Source of the DNA: Acanthosoma haemorrhoidale
Lineage: Eukaryota > Arthropoda > Insecta > Hemiptera > Acanthosomatidae
DNA length: 64,000 nt
Assembly (NCBI GenBank): GCA_930367205.1
Contig: OV884009.1
Span: forward strand, 86,201,189 to 86,265,188
Direction: 5' to 3'
The first letter of the stretch is position 1. Each line of letters begins with the position of its first letter. Below the pieces are notes generated by a model that saw nothing but the letters and a program-made list of their open reading frames with translations, ran no database searches and was not told the DNA's origin. Positions 61,069-64,000 of the stretch are shown in pieces. A program made the translations under genes and the position numbers.

Positions 61069-61344
61069 CTCTTGTGCGGTGGTTGTTAATGGGAGGAGGT
61101 GGCTATCTCCCATGTTAGTTCCAGATGACCTTTAAAGATAGGAGAAGGCCATAATAACTTGAGGGGTGGCAGGCACTTACGGCCTATCGGGGATGGGCTT
61201 GTGTCATTCTTCTTGCACTTGTCTACTTGATATAGGTGGGTCTCCTCTCAACAGACACGAGTGGGTAAGGTGGTAATGGAAGGACCCCTCAAGTCTTTTC
61301 TAATGTATAGGAAATTATAAAATGTCAGTTCCTTGGGTATGAGG

Positions 61345-61775
61345 AAAATAAAAGAAAAAAACAAACTTTAACGATATTACTTTTATTAAAAATTACTTCC
61401 GTTAGCTTCAATACATTTCTCCCAACACCCATCAGGGTTTTTTTTATCCCTTGTTCAAAGAAATTTTTTGACTTTTAATCAATTAAGTTGAGAAATGAAA
61501 ATTTTACCTTGTTTTCATTTTGTAATATTTTGTTTTTTAAAAGTGGTATGAAAAAATTATAGTTAGTGACAAGTTAGTTGGATATGGTAAAACTTCTATT
61601 TTCAGATCACGTAATTTTTTTAATTTAACTGACAAGCATGTAGTCGAGCATTGTCATGAAGGAGTATTGGTCCTCCCCTGTTGACAAGGGCTGGAACTTT
61701 TTCTTTCAATTTTTCCTCAATCTCAGATTAATTGGACTTTAGTTTTCACAATAATCGATGCCTAAACATTTCATA
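61345..61775 (-). pseudogene. Mariner (cecropia/Hsmar1-like) transposase relic
   Basis: On the - strand: LKEKVPALVNRGGPILLHDN and ARLHACQLN, the motif around the second catalytic Asp (HDNARPH). After decayed sequence (KIEVLPYPTNLS where active copies have PHPPYSPDL) it ends with KNPDGCWEKCIEANGSNF and a stop, the family's RWQKCVDANGSYFD terminus. The third Asp and most of the frame are lost. The 63-bp repeat copy 2 (61711-61773) is its upstream part. No ends were defined. Confidence 0.68.
61711..61773 (+). repeat. 63-bp direct repeat, copy 2
   Basis: Same orientation as 61006-61068 and about 700 bp away. It borders the mariner transposase relic. Confidence 0.8.
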
Positions 61776-62354
61776 TATACAATTTGTCTATTTCTGAACA
61801 TTAAGAGGCCCCTGTGGATAATAATAGCCTTACGAGTTTTTTTTATAAATAAATTTCATATTTCATCCGTTCCAACCCAGTATTTACATTAGATTGCTAG
61901 GCCACTGTCACTTAAGGGTTGTAAATATAACTTAAGTGTTGCTAAATGAGAATGAAAGGGTTAATGAAGTTAGGGGGAGATAATTAGAAAAAAGATGCTA
62001 CAGATAAGTAATATTAGTTAGAAAATTGTTTAGTTAAAGGATACTGGTATGATCTGGTTTTATAAATTAGGATCGATGGAAAGAGTTGAATATTGAGTTT
62101 CAGAGATTCACAGTGCAGATTAGATACAAATGTCCAGAAGAGGCAGTTATATGGGAAGGGGGAACAGGTCAAATTAGTGGGATCAGTTATTATGAGATTC
62201 CATTGTGGTTAAAAAAGTAAGGGGGATGTTTTATTTGTAATGAACATATAGAGAAAGGATGAAACAAGATGAGGAAGTTCTAGCAAAATATACCAGTGTT
62301 GCTTGTGACTCCAATTAAGATATATATGGCTAGTAGTACTCCTGGTGGTATAAA

Positions 62355-62425
62355 TTTTAATAGTTATTGGTTAAAGATGAATATTCATCTGTAGATCCCA
62401 GGTTTGAATCCCAGGTCTGTTACTA
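62355..62425 (+). repeat. Possible tRNA-derived SINE head
   Basis: TAGTTATTGGTTAAAG resembles an A box. GATGAATATTCATC can form an anticodon-like stem, and CCAGGTTTGAATCCCAGG is a good B box with a pairing T-arm. The whole has tRNA-like order and spacing, but the D-arm is poor. It lies 35 bp upstream of the mariner. Confidence 0.5.
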
Positions 62426-62460
62426 TTTTTTCTCATTAACTAATAATTAGTAAAAAGAAA

Positions 62461-63750
62461 TACGAGGGTGGTATGAAAAGTTTCCGACCTAACAAAGATA
62501 CAAGACGTTTTTTTAGAAATTTTTTTTTTATTTTTCAACATAGTCTCCTTGTAACTCTACACACTTCTCCCAGCGATGCTCCCATCTCTGTAACCCGCCC
62601 AAATAGTACTCGGCGTTTTTCTCTGCAAAATAATCGTTCACGAAGGTGATTGCCTCTTCATTTGATGAAAATCTCTGTCCTCCGAGCGCAATTTTTGATG
62701 AGGGAACAAAAAGAAGTCACTTGGGGCTAGATCTGGTGAGTAAGGCGGATGGTCAAGCAGTTCAAACCGTAATTCATGGAGTTTCGCCATGGCAACCGCT
62801 GAGGTGTGAGACGGTGCGTTGTCTTGGTGAAACAGGATTTTCTTTTTCCGCAAATGTGGCCGTTTTTCCGCAAGTTCTGCCTTCAGCTTGTCAAGTAATG
62901 ATGCGTAGTATGCTCCTGTAATGGTTTTTCCTTTTTGAAAATAATCGATTACTCCATGACTATCCCAAAAAACAGTCGCCATCACTTTCCCAGCCGAAAA
63001 AACAGTTTTTGCTTTTTTTGGAACCGGTTCCCCCTTTGCAGTCCATTGTTTGAACTGTATTTTCGTTTTGGGCGTATAATGGTGTATCCAAGTTTCATCC
63101 ACAGTAATTAATCGGCGCCAAAACTCGGATTTATTGCGCCTAAACTGCGCCAACAGAGCGTTGGACATGTTCATTCGAACACGTTTTTGGTCTAACGTGA
63201 GCAAACGCGGCACCCAACGCGCGGACAGCTTTCTCATCTCTAAATGTTGATTTTATATGTGACAAACACGTTCTTTTGACATGTTCATAATCTCTGCTAT
63301 CTCTCTCACTTTAATTCGGCGGTCGTCTAGCACCATTTGGTGAACTTTGGCGATGTTTTCGTCAGTAGTTGCACTTTTTGGACGTTCTGAACGTTCATCA
63401 TCTCCCAAGCTCTTACGACCACGTTTAAATTCAGCTGCCCAAAATTTCACTGTGGTAAATGATGGTGCAGAGTCCCCATACACAGAATCCAACTCATCTT
63501 TGATTTGCGTAGGCGTATTGCCTTTCAAAAACAAATATTTAATGACAGCTCGATACTCGATTTTGTCCATTTTCATAAAAACACTCACATCGACTCACTC
63601 AAACGACTGTTACACAACAACTGCGCGTCCAAAATGGCTGAAACTTTAGTGAGTAACTGTCAACAGATGAACAACGAAATTCACTAGCTTTTATTTAGGA
63701 CTGCTGCTATCTTCATGTTGAGGTCGGAAACTTTTCAGACCACCCTCGTA
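62461..63750 (-). mobile_element. Nearly intact mariner transposon (irritans-like), 1.29 kb
   Basis: It is bounded by TA at 62461-62462 and 63749-63750. The terminal repeats are TACGAGGGTGGTATGAAAAG (left) and TACGAGGGTGGTCTGAAAAG (right, read in reverse), both continuing TTTCCGACCT. The size is normal for mariner. The transposase gene on the - strand has one in-frame stop and one frameshift only. It lies antisense in the first long intron of Sec10. A deletion derivative with the same ends is at 26241-26339. Confidence 0.95.
62528..63588 (-). pseudogene. Mariner transposase gene with one stop and one frameshift
   Basis: The gene would encode about 350 residues. The first part (63588-63253) has the HTH region: KYLFLKGNTPTQIKDELDSV, then WAAEFKRGRKSLGDDERSER. 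A single TAA at about 63253 interrupts RVCHI and NQHLEMRKL; the frame is otherwise unchanged. The second part (from 63237) has the catalytic Asp residues in TVDETW, HQDNAPSH and DLAPSD, the last two 34 residues apart (D,D34D). The WVPRLLTLDQK linker motif is also present. Near 62700 a frameshift leads into SSKIALGGQRFSSNEEAITF and the normal end GDYVEK, stop at 62528. The damage is slight, so the insertion is probably young. Confidence 0.92.
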
Positions 63751-64000
63751 GTGCATATTATATTCAGTCTAGTTCTAGCTGCCAATCAACTTACATCACT
63801 ATGTTCTCTACAACAAGCTATTTTTATTTCTACTTTCTCCAGGGTTTTTTTTCCCTTGTGTCTATGCAATTTATTTTTCTTCTGTTTTGTAATTGTTAGT
63901 TTAAAAATTTTACCTTTCCAGTAAAATAAAATTTTAATTTAGTTCATTAATAGTGTCTAAGATTGTTTTGGAACTGAGAGTGACCTGCAGTTATCAATAG

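Larger units (their letters stand above)
60392..62460 (+). other. Exoc5: Sec10 intron, left part
   Basis: It contains a 63-bp repeat pair and a mariner relic, listed separately. A GC-richer patch at about 61070-61300 may be another old element but shows no motif. I could not identify a third Sec10 exon up to the window end. Confidence 0.6.

Noticed and set aside
1..64000. CRISPR arrays, rRNA, functional tRNA genes, operons
   Set aside because: No regularly spaced repeats, no rRNA-like sequence, and the tRNA-like segments do not fold into complete cloverleaves. The gene structure is eukaryotic.

Overview
This window is AT-rich nuclear DNA from an animal, most likely an arthropod and probably an insect. 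The evidence is split genes with GT-AG introns from about 50 bp to over 5 kb, three conserved eukaryotic housekeeping genes, tRNA-derived SINEs, and many mariner, Tc1, LINE and Ty3/gypsy relics. It has no bacterial-type operons, CRISPR array or prokaryotic features.

Genes. (1) On the + strand, five exons between 23514 and 29927 encode the last third of NAA15 (Nat1), the ribosome-anchoring subunit of the NatA N-terminal acetyltransferase. I could not find its upstream exons in the first 23 kb. (2) On the - strand, six exons from 59630 down to 48924 encode a complete 202-residue Rab1 GTPase of ER-to-Golgi transport. (3) On the + strand, starting at 60140, the first two coding exons encode Sec10/Exoc5, an exocyst subunit; the rest lies beyond the right edge. 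Rab1 and Sec10 are head to head with 509 bp between their ATGs, so two vesicle-trafficking genes probably share a promoter region.

Layout. 1-23 kb: mostly featureless AT-rich DNA with a possible tRNA-derived SINE, a possible transposase relic (4.4 kb), a LINE 3' part (11 kb), an internally deleted mariner (13.9-14.7 kb) and an unidentified GC-rich block (21.9-22.5 kb). 23.5-32.2 kb: NAA15 exons, with introns holding a Tc1-like relic, a tiny mariner-derived MITE, an RTE-like RT relic and a 1.2-kb mariner in a probable 3'-UTR intron. 32.2-36.7 kb: no recognisable gene. 36.7-45 kb: a stack of LTR retrotransposons. An old gypsy/errantivirus-like element (- strand, gag only) was split by a second gypsy element (38554-41185, flanked by GTTAC). 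That second element lost its reverse transcriptase and later received a 202-bp piece of retrotransposon leader. A third, related gypsy element (+ strand, 41907 to about 44950) is truncated after RNase H. 45-48.9 kb: intergenic. 48.9-59.6 kb: Rab1. 60.1-64 kb: the Sec10 start, with a nearly intact mariner in its intron.

I see no undescribed multi-gene system. The most interesting points are the nested LTR elements, an in-frame protease-integrase open frame lacking RT, a leader insertion with a perfect 22-bp hairpin, a mariner/MITE pair sharing both ends, a 121-bp duplication bracketing a NAA15 exon, and the Rab1/Sec10 divergent pair. Exon boundaries were read by eye from splice consensus, frame continuity and remembered family similarity; no search was run.
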